Shown piece by piece: positions 45,092 to 56,105 of a stretch of DNA of 64,000 bases. This stretch comes from Leuctra nigra (taxonomy: Eukaryota > Arthropoda > Insecta > Plecoptera > Leuctridae), in assembly GCA_934045905.1 (NCBI GenBank), contig OW203770.1:30446409-30510408 (forward strand), written 5' to 3'. Under the pieces are notes generated by a model that searched no databases, was not told the DNA's origin, and saw only the letters and a list, made by a program, of their open reading frames with translations. A program made the position numbers and the translations under genes. Each line of letters begins with the position of its first letter. The first letter of the stretch is position 1.

Positions 45092-45487
45092 TCCAGCAAG
45101 GATTAAGAAAGGAAACGCTGTAAAAATAAAACTATGCAAACTTCTACGACAGTAGAAGAGTAGCCAGAGGGGCACAAGGCCGAACGTTAAATTTTACAAA
45201 TACCCTGAATACAATGTGCCGTGGTAGATCCTCTGTGTCCGTCCTCACCGCTGGTCAACTCCGAAAGAGGTCGAGATAGGGACCTCGATTTACCAGCAAG
45301 ACAATCTGAACTACGTCACATAGAACATTCTACGCCTGCGGCGATTCCGCGCCCTGAACTGAACAGTAGTCACAAGAGTCTAAGCGGCCGTGAGCGACCT
45401 TGACCTAACGATGCGCTATCTCTCGGCGTGCCGAGTAACAATTACAAAGGTTTGAAAAATGACAGGCGCGAAAATCAAGCTGTTACA
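45092..45487 (-). repeat. Partial LTR (first ~400 bp), minus orientation
   Basis: It is the inverted copy of the LTR start, from TGTAAC at 45487 back to CCTTGCTGG at about 45093. It borders the integrase end of the minus internal region, so it is the 3' LTR of that copy. Confidence 0.75.
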
Positions 45488-45524
45488 ATTCCCCCCTTCC
45501 TCATAAGAAAATTACTCAATTTTC

Positions 45525-46646
45525 CTAAGTTACGATACGGGTTTGAGATCCTTGACGTGCCACTTGCCCAGGTCACGTTTGTTTCTGTCTTCGAGCCGGT
45601 AGACGAGAGGCGAGATTTTCATCTTGACCTTGAACGGAGCGTGGAAGCGTGGAGCGAGCTTCGCCGCGAAGCCTTTCGCTGCGTCGGAGAGGTCATAGTT
45701 CCGTTTCCACACCATGTCTCCGGGCTGGAACTCCAAGTGACGGCGTCGTCGGTAATACTGATGTCAGTACCGTCCATGAGCTACTGCTAGTCGAGCACGT
45801 ACGTCTGTAAAGATAGGTTTTAAGACAATGTTCCTCACAACAAGAGGTACAACAGTGTCAGGATGACCAACTCGGTCGTGATCGGTTCCACATAAGATAT
45901 ATTCTCTGCCGAAGGTAAGAAGGTACGCTGAATTGAAGTCTGAAATTTCTCTCGTAGCCGTCCGAAGAGCGCAGCCGATCTTCGGGAGATGTTGGTCCAA
46001 GCGTTGATGGTTGTCCGAGATGTGGGAATGTAGCGGAATGTCCAGACGTGACTTCGTCTTGGTCAAGAAATCAACTCCTAAGATAAGAGCTGGCTGACAT
46101 TCACGACGAAGCGCCTCCACAAGTTCGTCCCATGACACCAAACGGTGTCGTGCAGAACGAGACCAAAGACGGGCGGGTCCGTCAAACAAATCAATGGCTT
46201 CACGCCACAGGTCGGTTTTCGACGAATGTCGAGCCTCCATTAAATCTTGAACATTCTCTAAGAACGCTCCCACACTCAGCTCCTTTCCTTCCCCTGTGAA
46301 TTTTTTTTATTCCCCACGTGGACAGTGGTCGCTGTTTGGGTCGCTGTTTCGTGGCCTGCGTCACTTCTGGTTCCGGGTTCTCGGTCTTAAAAATACCTAA
46401 TGCTTCCACTAGGGTATCTAGGCGAGTCTGGATCACTTCAAGGTCACGTACGACGACGTCCTTGGCGGTCGTGACTGCGGCAACAACATTCGTTACTAAA
46501 CCTAAGCGTCGGTTCAGGAAATGAAATTTCAGATCAATAGCTCTCTTCTGATCCTCTTGACCTTCAAAGTTTTCCACTAGGTCTCTGATTTCAGCAACCT
46601 TGACACTGATCAAGGTCAATTCAGCAATGCACTCTGCTTCAGTCAT
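45525..46646 (-). pseudogene. Gag fused to protease and integrase remnants, internally deleted
   Basis: ATG at 46646 starts a gag-like frame (TEAECIAELTLISVKVAEIR ...). It shifts at an A-run near 46295-46303 into GAFLENVQDL and the Gag-core DLWREAIDLFDGPARLW and SWDELVEALRRECQP. It then passes directly into a protease end (ALILGVDFLTK) and integrase core end (DQHLPKIGCALRTATREI, FGREYI). An in-frame TGA follows GRY; the integrase tail continues as EFQPGDMVWKRNYDLSDAAK to WHVKDLKPVS (stop near 45530). RT, RNase H and most of PR and IN are missing. Confidence 0.75.
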
Positions 46647-46811
46647 CTTGAGTGAAAATTATACGCCGACAATAGTAAAGGTACGATACAGCTCACCGTT
46701 TGCGTGGAAATCGTCGGTGACTCAGCTCTATGTTCGCTGGCTCCAGTCGGTGTTGTGAAAACTCCAGGCGTTGAACTTGTAGACTCGAGGTCAATAGCCC
46801 CACGTTGGGCG

Positions 46812-46814
46812 CCA
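46812..46814 (-). promoter_or_regulatory. Primer-binding site start of the minus-strand copy
   Basis: TGGCGCCCAACGTGGGGC on the minus strand starts two bases after the LTR end. It is similar to the 33514 site but not identical. Confidence 0.6.
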
Positions 46815-46816
46815 TT

Positions 46817-47734
46817 TGCCACATCTGTCCCATCAATGTGGACTGGTCCGGCTAGTTCCTCAGTCGGGGACACGGGTCGTAGGTACGTGAGGCAGAAAGT
46901 CGTACAAGTTATTACAATGGAGTGAGGACTGGTAAATGACATACGTAAATGCACAGCTGAATAGGTAACAAAACCCACGTGTCGTGGTTTATTAACCCAA
47001 CCTCCACCGTACACTGAAATGGCGAACAGAATGATAATAAACTAAAGGTGAAATTGATAGTACATTAAAAATGAACACTGAGACATAGCTCTGAAGTGAG
47101 TGAAGTTACTAATAAATTGAACAAAGCAAGAAACAAGGAAAGATAATGAAATAATAAAGTGAGGCAAATGCCTGACTTACCAGATCTCTTTCTTCTCGAG
47201 AAACTACACACAATGTCAAAATGGGCTTGTGGTGACCTTGTCAGGGCCATCACGCATTTAGTCTGATATTCCTCATACTCTTACAACAACATCAAATAGT
47301 ACAAATAAAATGCATTCCCAGCGCGACAGAAAATAATACACAAGGCTAGAATTTGTTTTGACAGGCCAAAAGAGAAAATGTGCTACAATCGGAGTCGTCC
47401 AGACAGTTTGGACGGACTAACTAGGGCCGGATCAGGACGCCTAGCACAAAGAACCACCAGGGCACGTACTCACGTATATTTCACTAACATCATGCAAAGG
47501 CTGCCTCATAAGAGACACACCTAGCTCCGCACCAGCAAGGATTAAGAAAGGAAACGCTGTAAAAATAAAACTATGCAAACTTCTACGACAGTAGAAGAGT
47601 AGCCAGAGGGGCACAAGGCCGAACGTTAAATTTTACAAATACCCTGAATACAATGTGCCGTGGTAGATCCTCTGTGTCCGTCCTCACTGCTGGTCAACTC
47701 CGAAAGAGGTCGAGATAGGGACCTCGATTTACCA
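46817..47734 (-). repeat. Partial LTR (3' ~920 bp), minus orientation
   Basis: It runs from the LTR end (GTGGCA at 46817) back to the GATAGGGACCTCGATTTACCA region and then breaks into a gag segment in the opposite orientation. The LTR start is missing here. Confidence 0.75.
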
Positions 47735-48465
47735 AAACCGACCTGTGGCGTGAAGCCATTGATTTGTTTGACGGACCCGCCCGTCTTTGGTCTCGTTCTG
47801 CACGACACCGTTTGGTGTCATGGGACGAACTTGTGGAGGCGCTTCGTCGTGAATGTCAGCCAGCTCTTATCTTAGGAGTTGATTTCTTGACCAAGACGAA
47901 GTCACGTCTGGACATTCCGCTACATTCCCACATCTCGGACAACCATCAACGCTTGGACCAACATCTCCCGAAGATCGGCTGCGCTCTTCGGACGGCTACG
48001 AGAGAAATTTCAGACTTCAATTCAGCGTACCTTCTTACCTTCGGCAGAGAATATATCTTATGTGGAACCGATCACGACCGAGTTGGTCATCCTGACACTG
48101 TTGTACCTCTTGTTGTGAGGAACATTGTCTTAAAACCTATCTTTACAGACGTACGTGCTCGACTAGCAGTAGCTCATGGACGGTACTGACATCAGTATTA
48201 CCGACGACGCCGTCACTTGGAGTTCCAGCCCGGAGACATGGTGTGGAAACGGAACTATGACCTCTCCGACGCAGCGAAAGGCTTCGCGGCGAAGCTCGCT
48301 CCACGCTTCCACGGTCCGTTCAAGGTCAAGATAAAAATCTCGCCTCTCGTCTACCGGCTCGAAGACAGAAACAAACGTGACCTGGGCAAGTGGCACGTCA
48401 AGGATCTCAAACCCGTATCGTAACTTAGGAAAATTGAGTAATTTTCTTATGAGGAAGGGGGGAAT
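47735..48465 (+). pseudogene. Second copy of the deleted gag-integrase segment, plus orientation
   Basis: It begins inside gag (KTDLWREAIDLF) and runs through the same gag-PR-IN fusion, the same TGA after GRY and the same integrase tail as the minus copy. It ends at a polypurine tract (GAGGAAGGGGGGAAT) directly before the LTR. Sharing the deletion and the stop shows both come from one defective parent. Confidence 0.75.
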
Positions 48466-49574
48466 TGTAACAGCTTGATTTTCGCGCCTGTCATTTTTCA
48501 AAAATTTGTAATTGTTACTCGGCACGCCGAGAGATAGCGCATCGTTAGGTCAAGGTAGCTCACGGCCGCTTAGACTCTTGTGACTACTGTTCAGTACAGG
48601 GGGCGGAATCGCCGCAGGCGTGGAATGTTCTATGTGACGTAGTTCAATTGTCTTGCTGGTAAATCGAGGTCCCTATCTCGACCTCTTTCGGAGTTGACCA
48701 GTGGTGAGGACGGACACAGAGGATCTACCACGGCACATTGTATTCAGGGTATTTGTAAAATTTAACGTTCGGCCTTGTGCCCCTCTGGCTACTCTTCTAC
48801 TGTCGTAGAAGTTTGCATAGTTTTATTTTTACAGCGTTTCCTTTCTTAATCCTTGCTGGTGCGGAGCTAGGTGTGTCTCTTATGAGGCAGCCTTTGCATG
48901 ATGTTAGTGAAATATACGTGAGTACGTGCCCTGGTGGTTCTTTGTGCTAGGCGTCCTGATCCGCCCCTAGTTAGTCCGTCCAAACTGTCTGGACGACTCC
49001 GATTGTAGCACATTTTCTCTTTTGGCCTGTCAAAACAAATTCTAGCCTTGTGTATTATTTTCTGTCGCGCTGGGAATGCATTTTATTTGTACTATTTGAT
49101 GTTGTTGTAAGAGTATGAGGAATATCAGACTAAATGCGTGATGGCCCTGACAAGGTCACCACAAGCCCATTTTGACATTGTGTGTAGTTTCTCGAGAAGA
49201 AAGAGATCTGGTAAGTCAGGCGTTTGCCTCACTTTATTATTTCATTATCTTTCCTTGTTTCTTGCTTTGTTCAATTTATTAGTAACTTCACTCACTTCAG
49301 AGCTATGTCTCAGTGTTCATTTTTAATGTACTATCAATTTCACCTTTAGTTTATTATCATTCTGTTCGCCATTTCAGTGTACGGTGGAGGTTGGGTTAAT
49401 AAACCACGACACGTGGGTTTTGTTACCTATTCAGCTGTGCATTTACGTATGTCATTTACCAGTTCTCACTCCATTGTAATAACTTGTACGACTTTCTGCC
49501 TCACGTACCTACGACCCGTGTCCCCGACTGAGGAACTAGCCGGACCAGTCCACATTGATGGGACAGATGTGGCA
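48466..49574 (+). repeat. Full LTR of the deleted Gypsy family, 1,109 bp
   Basis: TGTAACAGC to GACAGATGTGGCA, preceded by a clear polypurine tract and followed by the ATAT duplication. Confidence 0.75.
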
Positions 49575-49609
49575 ATATTGCTAATTTTAGTAAAAAATAT
49601 TTTCGGGGT

Positions 49610-49704
49610 GTGGCATTCGATGTTCGGACCTTAAGCCGTTGCGAAAGCTCGTACGTTATATTGGAGCGGTGCTTGGCAGCGTCGAGCTAGCGCTCGACTA
49701 GATA
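49610..49704 (+). repeat. Hairpin plus CTAGAT repeat end (family HC-2)
   Basis: GTCGAGCTAGCGCTCGAC (7-bp stem, TAGC loop) directly precedes TAGATAG. The second copy at 56640-56711 shares GAGCGGTGCTTGGCAGC. The CTAGAT end is common to HC-1 and HC-2 though the bodies differ. Confidence 0.5.
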
Positions 49705-49760
49705 GCACAAACGTGCTAATAAAGATCTACTACAATATACTATACCTACTTTATCTGTAG

Positions 49761-50530
49761 TCAAGTGTATGACAATTATAACTAAAAATTTATTGTCCAT
49801 CCAAATTGTTGGAATATTTTTTATATTATTATCGAATTGCTTAGAAACGATGCTAAGTGATTTACGAAAACTGCATTGTAATAGAAATAAGCATACCGTC
49901 TTTTTCCAATCTGATTTAAAGATGTCGAGGGAAGTTGAAACCTTTATGAACGAGTTAAGAGAAGAAATACTACATCGATTTGAGCTTTGCTCGAAAAATC
50001 CTCTCCATCAGTTCTATTTACATTGCGGCATAATGGACGCCGCTGGTGTTACTTTGAACCCTTTCATGGTTAACTTTAAGGTTATGAATAAAGAAAGCAT
50101 AGTCCCAAGTGAACCAATCACAAAAGCAACACGTCAACCAACACCCGCCAAAACTCCACATCGATTAAGCAAACTCTTTAGATGCGGCTGTTGCTGTAGT
50201 GAAGCTGTTCAGGTGAATGAAAATTGGCTTCAAGTGAATGAAGACCCGGTTCAATTAAATGAAGACTCACTTCAAGTGAATAAAGAGCAAGCTCATACAC
50301 CAACCACACAAATTCCACCAAAATGCAACACCATGAATATAGCTAGCCCGTGTGCTACTGCACGTCTGTTCGAAGCGCTCAACTCCATATCCGAACGAGG
50401 AGAGAATGACAGCTACCCAAGCGCATTTATCGAAATCGACGACACACGCCCGGGGGGAGACGCACCGCCACCTCTCAGAAGTCCAAGCGAGACGCCGTCG
50501 ACAACTTCTCCACAAAGAGAGAACACTCCT
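49761..50530 (+). CDS. Probable internal exon of an unrecognised host gene
   Basis: The frame is open from 49706 to 50551. A pyrimidine-rich CCTACTTTATCTGTAG acceptor ends at 49760 and an excellent donor CCT|GTAAGT lies at 50530/50531, giving a 770-base exon ending in phase 0. The encoded segment has a hydrophobic helix (IQIVGIFFILLSNCL), a charged helix (SREVETFMNELREEILHR), an RCGCCC cluster, four 7-residue repeats (xQVNExx) and a Ser/Thr/Pro-rich end. I do not recognise the family. The TM plus EVETFM...AAGVTLNPF region faintly recalls insect gustatory-receptor C-termini, but the long polar tail argues against it. If translation starts in this piece, the ATG is at 49769. Confidence 0.5.
50215..50298 (+). 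repeat. 21-bp coding minisatellite, four copies
   Basis: Four imperfect 21-bp units encode VQVNENW, LQVNEDP, VQLNEDS and LQVNKEQ. Differences are in-frame substitutions only. Confidence 0.7.
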
Positions 50531-50562
50531 GTAAGTTATCCGACGACATGAAATACACGAAG

Positions 50563-50710
50563 GCCCGGTCTTTCGATACTCTGCTAAAGTTTCAAATAGC
50601 TCTTAACATGAAGTTAGTGGTCATTCTAGAAATGCCATTGGTTGTTGCCATGGCAATATAGTATTGAAAGATGCATTGAATGCATTGATATGCATTGAAA
50701 GACCGGCCCT
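50563..50710. mobile_element. Small MITE, GGCCCGGTCTTTC ends
   Basis: GGCCCGGTCTTTCGATACTC and the right end TTGAAAGACCGGCCC are inverted. A diverged second copy starts at 50973 and ends near 51112. Non-coding. Confidence 0.55.
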
Positions 50711-50784
50711 TAGTTTAGAGATCAGTGGAACTCAACCTGCGGCCAGCGGGACTCGCTTTTGTGGCCCCTCTAGTTGATGTTTTA

Positions 50785-50969
50785 TACCCTGTTCACACTG
50801 TAAAAGTTGATTGTGATCAAGCTGATGTAGATCAAAGCACTAATCACGTTCAGGGAACGAGATCAAGGTGCTTAATCTACATCAACAAGATTTAATTGTG
50901 TTCACACTGGTTTATTTGATTGTGATTAAGAGTTAATCACAATCAACTTTTACAGTGTGAAAATGGGTA
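50785..50969. mobile_element. PIF/Harbinger-type MITE, 185 bp, TTA duplication
   Basis: TACCCTGTTCACACTGTAAA pairs with TTTACAGTGTGAAAATGGGTA, with arms extending through AAGTTGATTGTGAT. TTA flanks at 50782-50784 and 50970-50972 match the 3-bp duplication of this superfamily. Confidence 0.65.
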
Positions 50970-51144
50970 TTAAGGCCCGGTCTTTCAATACTCTGCTAAA
51001 GTCTCAATTAGCTCTTAGCAGTTAGTTAGTGGACATTCTAGGAATGTCATTGGTTGTTGCCATGGTACTATAGTCCTAATTGACTGTATAAAAGTTAGCA
51101 AGGCATTGAATGACCTACTTATTCACAAAATTTGTCCCTTGTCA

Positions 51145-51757
51145 TTAAGCGAGCGGAGCGAGCGTCTCCACTTGAAACTTATGGCTCGAATCTCTGTTTT
51201 TTTTTGTGTGTGTTTATTTGTGCATTTGGCGTCTCCTGCCAAACGAAGTAATGGATCAGGCCAATTTTTTCACAAAACTTAAATTACTATTCTCGTTATG
51301 GTCAAAATGATTTTCAGCAAGTTCGCTCCATTGGTTGCATCGGAAACTTGATGTGTAGTTATAGTTAGCTTGGCAAAGGGGATGAAAGAAATTCTATGTA
51401 TATAACTGCAATAGTTTGACCGATCATCACCAAATTTTGCAAGGTCATGTGTACCAGCATTATAAGTGATTTTTTACAAATCGGTAATGAGCTTCAAGAG
51501 TAATAGAGATTTTACTGACATTTGTATACTTAATTTAAAACGGCCTATAGCCACACCACCATTTGACCTATCAAATGGTCTTCGATTATTCTTATCAATC
51601 AAACTCATATTTTGCATGGTCGTTCAGACCAACATTGGCTCTTATTTTACAAATTTTCAGCCCTACCAGTCAAGAACATAGATGCTCTTATTGACAGTTT
51701 TAATAACTGTCAGAAATGACATTTCGCAACAGAAATTCCACTGCATTCTGGGTTGCT
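51145..51757 (+). mobile_element. Hel-A Helitron copy lacking its 3' end
   Basis: A|TTAAGCGAGCGGAGCGAGCG begins at 51145. The body is an inverted match of 41630-42226, including TTGGCAGGAGACGCC-type and ACCATTTGAC blocks. The hairpin terminus is absent. Confidence 0.55.
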
Positions 51758-51769
51758 CTACAGTGTTGT

Positions 51770-51935
51770 GACTAGATAATTTTATTTTTATCTAGATAAA
51801 GATAATAGATAACTGCCAAAAATTTATCTAGATAAGATAATAGATAATTGTTTAAAACATTATCTAGATAATAGATAAAGATAAAAAAAAATTATCTAGA
51901 TAAATATTAAAAGATAAAAGATAATTTTCTAAAAT
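51770..51935. repeat. TATCTAGATAA low-complexity tract
   Basis: Repeated self-complementary words such as TATCTAGATAA and GATAATAGATAA occupy about 165 bases. It could fold or simply be slippage-prone; no further feature is seen. Confidence 0.6.
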
Positions 51936-52245
51936 CTCGTCTAATTTCATTTTACATAGGTATTATAATAAGGTATCTATAAACATTTACTTTATAGGCA
52001 TATCTAACCAGATTATTGATGTTCCTACTGCCTGTGATTAAAATTTACTAAAAGGGAAGGGACTATTTTTATTATACGGGACTATAATTTTAATTTTCTA
52101 ATGCGTAAATTTGGAAACGTCGCATATGCCTCATTATCTATCACAGATTTCATTATAACATTATTTTCTAACAAATGTTTTGAAAAGTATTGGCGGATAG
52201 GATACAGTATTTTTGGTAGGAACGATGAGGTACCTAAGTAAGTAA

Positions 52246-52844
52246 ATGTTGTACAAAAACAAAAACTTGTAAAAAAAACTGCCAAGCACCTTCCCACTTA
52301 AAACAATTGAGATCTAAAAGAAGGGCCAAGCAATAATATATTGTTTAAACATTTTCGCACTTAAAATTCGTGAAATCATTTCGCCCAGTTACTGCCGCCA
52401 AGCACAACACTAAAAACCTAATGTTGTGTCCAAATTTGAAGAATACAATCTAAGTGAACCATCATTGTTAATTTAACAAAATTATAAAAATTAAAAACGA
52501 CTTCAAAATAAATTTAAAATTGAAATTAAAAAAATTAAAAATAAAGCTAGGCGCATTGTGTCAAGAAGAAGGCAACATAAGAAAGAAGATGACGATAAAG
52601 GAGCCGAAGAAAGACAGAAAGTAGGAAGAAGATAGAGGAAGTCTACAATATGGTCGGTGCAAATTCAATGCGCCAAGCCTTATTTTTAATTTTTTAATTT
52701 CAAATTTCAAATGATTTCACGAATTTTAAGTGCGAAAATGTTTAAACAATATATTATTGCTTGGCCCTTCTTTTAGATCTCAATTGTTTTAAGTGGGAAG
52801 GTGCTTGGCAGTTTTTTTTACAAGTTTTTGTTTTTGTTCAACAT
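52246..52844. mobile_element. Long-TIR DNA element, about 600 bp
   Basis: The arms are about 135 bases (ATGTTGTACAAAAACAAAAA ... TTCGTGAAATCATT and complement at 52709-52844) and almost identical. The middle is AT-rich and non-coding. No transposase; target duplication not clear. Confidence 0.6.
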
Positions 52845-52849
52845 GTCAT

Positions 52850-54000
52850 ATGGGGTATAAGTTTATAGCAGCTTTCACTGATCATTAAGTGTTACCTATC
52901 ATTACAGTTAACGCCAACAACGTCACTTCTTGTCTAAAGTTTTCTGTTTTTATTTCAATAGTTCCGAAGTAAGTATAACGAAAGGGTCTATTTCTTTTGG
53001 TTGAATTTGAGTTATATTAAATTATAATTTGTTAAAAGTTCACAGCTTTGAGTCATGTGAATAACGTAAATTGTAGGTGTATTGTTCCGGAGTAAACCGG
53101 AATTTGTGCGTTCATCTCGTAAAACGCGTATTTGTCGCCACTAGGTAAACTGAAAGGTACACGAAAGATGATTGCAAATGCGTTTCCTCATTTTTAAATT
53201 CTCCCATGTTCACTCTTTTATGTCAAAGTTCCGAAGTATAAACTCAATTGGTAAAGCGTGCAGGCTTACAGATGTTTACAACACATTTTAAATAAAATCC
53301 GGATGGTTTTTGGAAGGCAATGTAACTTAAAAGGAACTTAGTTAAGATTAACTAGCTGAGCCACCTGGTGTTTATAGTGCTGGTGGGAAGGAGTATGACG
53401 GGTGATGAAATTTACGCTACCCGCCTTACTCGCCTATGTACACGGATAGCATGGGCCGGCCTATACCTGGCATCTCAACCTCTCTGCCTCTCCCTGTCAG
53501 GTCAACTTAATGCTTACATTTGTTTGTTCATGGCAAATACGATCGATGTCCATTTAGTATTGTTGTCTTCTTCTATAGGTACTTGTAAACAGTTATCGAG
53601 CTTGCATTTTAATTAGTCCACTGATCTTATTTAGTGATTATTATATTGTTTTGTGATGTTGCTGTGGAAGATAATATTTTCATATTTTCAAACCAGGAAA
53701 CAACTTCGTGCTATTGCCTAGATACTTGAAGAATATTATTGTATTGCCGATGTAAACAAGCCAGACTACTTTCGTATATAACGTTCGCATCAAAACCAAT
53801 GTTTATTTTATTAGTGTCAGATTAGGAGGAACATCAGTTTCAGTTTCATTTATTTCCATTAAACAATGTCACTTGATGAGACTTTGACTCACAGTTTGGA
53901 AATAAATCATGACAATTTAAAAGCGTTTTATTATTCTAACTTTTTAACGTAAGCATTGTTGGATGATGAAATGAAATTTAAATCTCTCATACCCACAGAT
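52850..54000. other. Non-coding stretch
   Basis: No supported gene. The 53368-53616 frame has no conserved features. Confidence 0.4.
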
Positions 54001-54771
54001 TTCCATTAATTATCATGGACCATTTAGTGTAGTTTCTTGTTTATTGTAACCGAGCTTCTAAGATTGACAGATTACAACATCTGAAATAATGAAATAATTT
54101 TTACTAAGTTGTAAACACCTAATAAACCTAGTAATGGAGCCATTTTGTGTGGTTTCTTGTTTCGTATCTGAACCATCAAGATCGACAAATTTTCATAATT
54201 AAAATAATTAAATTTATTTTAGAAACTTAAAGTTGTGATCACGTAATGGATGCACGTAATGGAGCCTTTTTGTGTGGTTTCTTGTTTCGTGTTGTTCTTG
54301 TTTCTTGTTGAGCCACCAATATTGACAAATTAACTCTATTTTAAATAATATATAAGTGTGACAAATGAAAAGTTGTAAACACGTAATACACTGAATATTA
54401 GTAATGGAGCCTTTACTGAATTTTACTATTTACTAAATTACCTGAATTTTACATAATTAAATAATTCGGATAAATTAAAAGCTGTGACAACCTTATGCAC
54501 CCAGTAATGGAGCCTTTTTTGTGTGGTTTCTAGTTTAGTAACTGAGCCACCAAGATTCTGTTGATAAGCATGACCACGAATTGTTTTATTGCACAACTTT
54601 ACGTACAACGTGTACATTGACAATCATTATTAGAGTCCAATGAGTATAATATTAAAAAGAGTTGCTATGTAATCGTTGAATGTATTCCGTATTCGGATTA
54701 ACATTTTGAATATATACACAAGAAGGTTAAACATTTTTTAAGTAAAGAAAGAGATAAAAAAATAAAACATT

Positions 54772-54850
54772 TGTTACGGGGATCGAACCCGGCAACGCCG
54801 TGATCGAAGTCACTTGCCTCATGTGACCGAGCCAATTCGCCACACTGAAA
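54772..54850 (-). ncRNA. tRNA-Arg-like Pol III unit, copy 1
   Basis: The minus strand has an A-box TGGCTCGGTCACATGAGG, an anticodon-like arm GTGACTTCGATCAC (TCG, arginine) and a B-box GGGTTCGATCC, then a T-run. Acceptor-stem strands do not pair, so it is a tRNA-derived repeat or tRNA pseudogene rather than a working tRNA. Confidence 0.5.
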
Positions 54851-55709
54851 TTAAACCTGTGTAGTATATCAAAGAAGAAAGGTAGAGCGTAAAACGACGT
54901 GCGCAATTCCTGTTTCCCTGATATCTTCACTGTTCACGATGGCAACCGGCGTGCCGCGATGGCGATGTTTCTGTCTATTGATGATCTTCACAGCATCCAT
55001 TGGTAGTCTCATTTATTAAAAATGTACCAGAGCACCAGAGCATTAGTCTCTTAGAGTATTAGGAGCAAAGAGCACCTAATATACCTAGTAATGGAGCCTT
55101 TTTGTGTGGTTTATTGTTTCTTAACTGAGCCATCAAGATTGACAAATTAGCATAATTAAAATAATTAAATTAATTTTAGAACCTAATGCACGTAATGGAT
55201 GCACGTAATGGAGCCTTTTTGTGTGGTTTCTTGTTTCGTGTTGTTCTTGTTTCTTGTTGAGCCACCAATATTGACAAATTAACTCTATTTTAAATAATTA
55301 AATAAGTGTGACAAATGAAAAGTTGTATATACTGAATATTGGTAATGGAGCCTTTACTGTATTTTACTATTTACTTAATTAACTGAATTTTACATAATTA
55401 AATTATTCGAATAAATTAAAAGCTGGGACAACCTTGTGCACCCAGTAATGGAGCCTTTTTTGTGTGGTTTCTAGTTTAGTAACTGAGCTACCAAGATTAT
55501 GTTGATTAGCATGACCACGAATTGTTTTATTGCACAACTTTACGTACAACGTGTACATTGACAATCATTATTAGAGTCCAATGAGTATAATATTAAAAAG
55601 AGTAGCTATGTAATCGTTGAATGTATTCCGTATTCGGATTAACATTTTGAATATATACACAAGAAGGTTAAACATTTTTTAAGTAAATAAAAAGATAAAA
55701 AATAAAACG

Positions 55710-55790
55710 TTTGTTACGGGGATCGAACCCGGCAACGCCGTGATCGAAGTCACTTGCCTCATGTGACCGAGCCAATTCGCCACACTGAAA
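55710..55790 (-). ncRNA. tRNA-Arg-like Pol III unit, copy 2
   Basis: Same A-box, TCG arm and B-box as copy 1, carried by the 949-bp duplication with very few changes. Confidence 0.5.
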
Positions 55791-56017
55791 TATAAACCTG
55801 TGTAGTATATCAAAGAAGAAAGGTGGAGCGTAAAACGACGTGCGCAATTCCTGATTCCCTGATATCTTCAGTGTTCACGATGGCAACTGGCGTGCCGCGA
55901 TTGCGATGTTTCGGTCTATTGATGATCTTCACAGCATCCCTGGACCTCTCATTTGAATATATATCCATGAAGGTATCATCGCTTATACAAATTAAAAAAT
56001 AATATATGAAAAAAAAA

Positions 56018-56105
56018 GTTTTCCGGGATCGGGAATCGAACGTGTTATGCAGATGTCGAAGCCAGCTGCCTTCCTAACATGAGCTATCAGTCCGATGGGA
56101 ATTAG
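56018..56105 (-). ncRNA. tRNA-Arg-like Pol III unit, diverged
   Basis: It has TAGCTCATGTTAGGAAGGC (A-box), GGCTTCGACATCTGC (TCG arm) and CGTTCGATTCCC (B-box), followed by nine T (56013-56020 region). It is related in plan to the two upstream copies but clearly older. The acceptor stem is not preserved. Confidence 0.45.

Larger units (their letters stand above)
44316..49574. mobile_element. Compound inverted Gypsy element bounded by one 4-bp duplication
   Basis: The outer ends are an LTR start (TGTAAC, 44316) and an LTR end (GTGGCA, 49574), both in plus orientation, flanked by ATAT at 44312-44315 and 49575-49578. Inside, the order is partial LTR (+), partial LTR (-), internal region (-), partial LTR (-), internal region (+), full LTR (+). 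Normal insertion gives LTR-internal-LTR, so this is a rearranged provirus. Self-integration or template switching before insertion, or a later nested insertion with rearrangement, could explain it. The element is internally deleted and cannot move alone. Confidence 0.75.
54131..55940. repeat. 949-bp tandem duplication with internal ~130-bp repeats
   Basis: GTAATGGAGCCTTTTTGTGTGG and its surroundings at 54261 recur at 55210 with the following roughly 700 bases including a tRNA-like unit. Shorter diverged repeats with the same GGAGCC...TGTGTGGTTTC core recur within each half (54131, 54505, 55087, 55445). Confidence 0.65.

Noticed and set aside
49769..50551. Intronless gene for a 260-residue protein
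   Set aside because: The last codons read past a perfect GTAAGT donor and an acceptor precedes the ATG, so an internal exon is the better reading.
54772..54850. Functional tRNA-Arg(TCG) gene
   Set aside because: Pol III boxes are good, but acceptor-stem strands do not pair and the T-stem has a mismatch.
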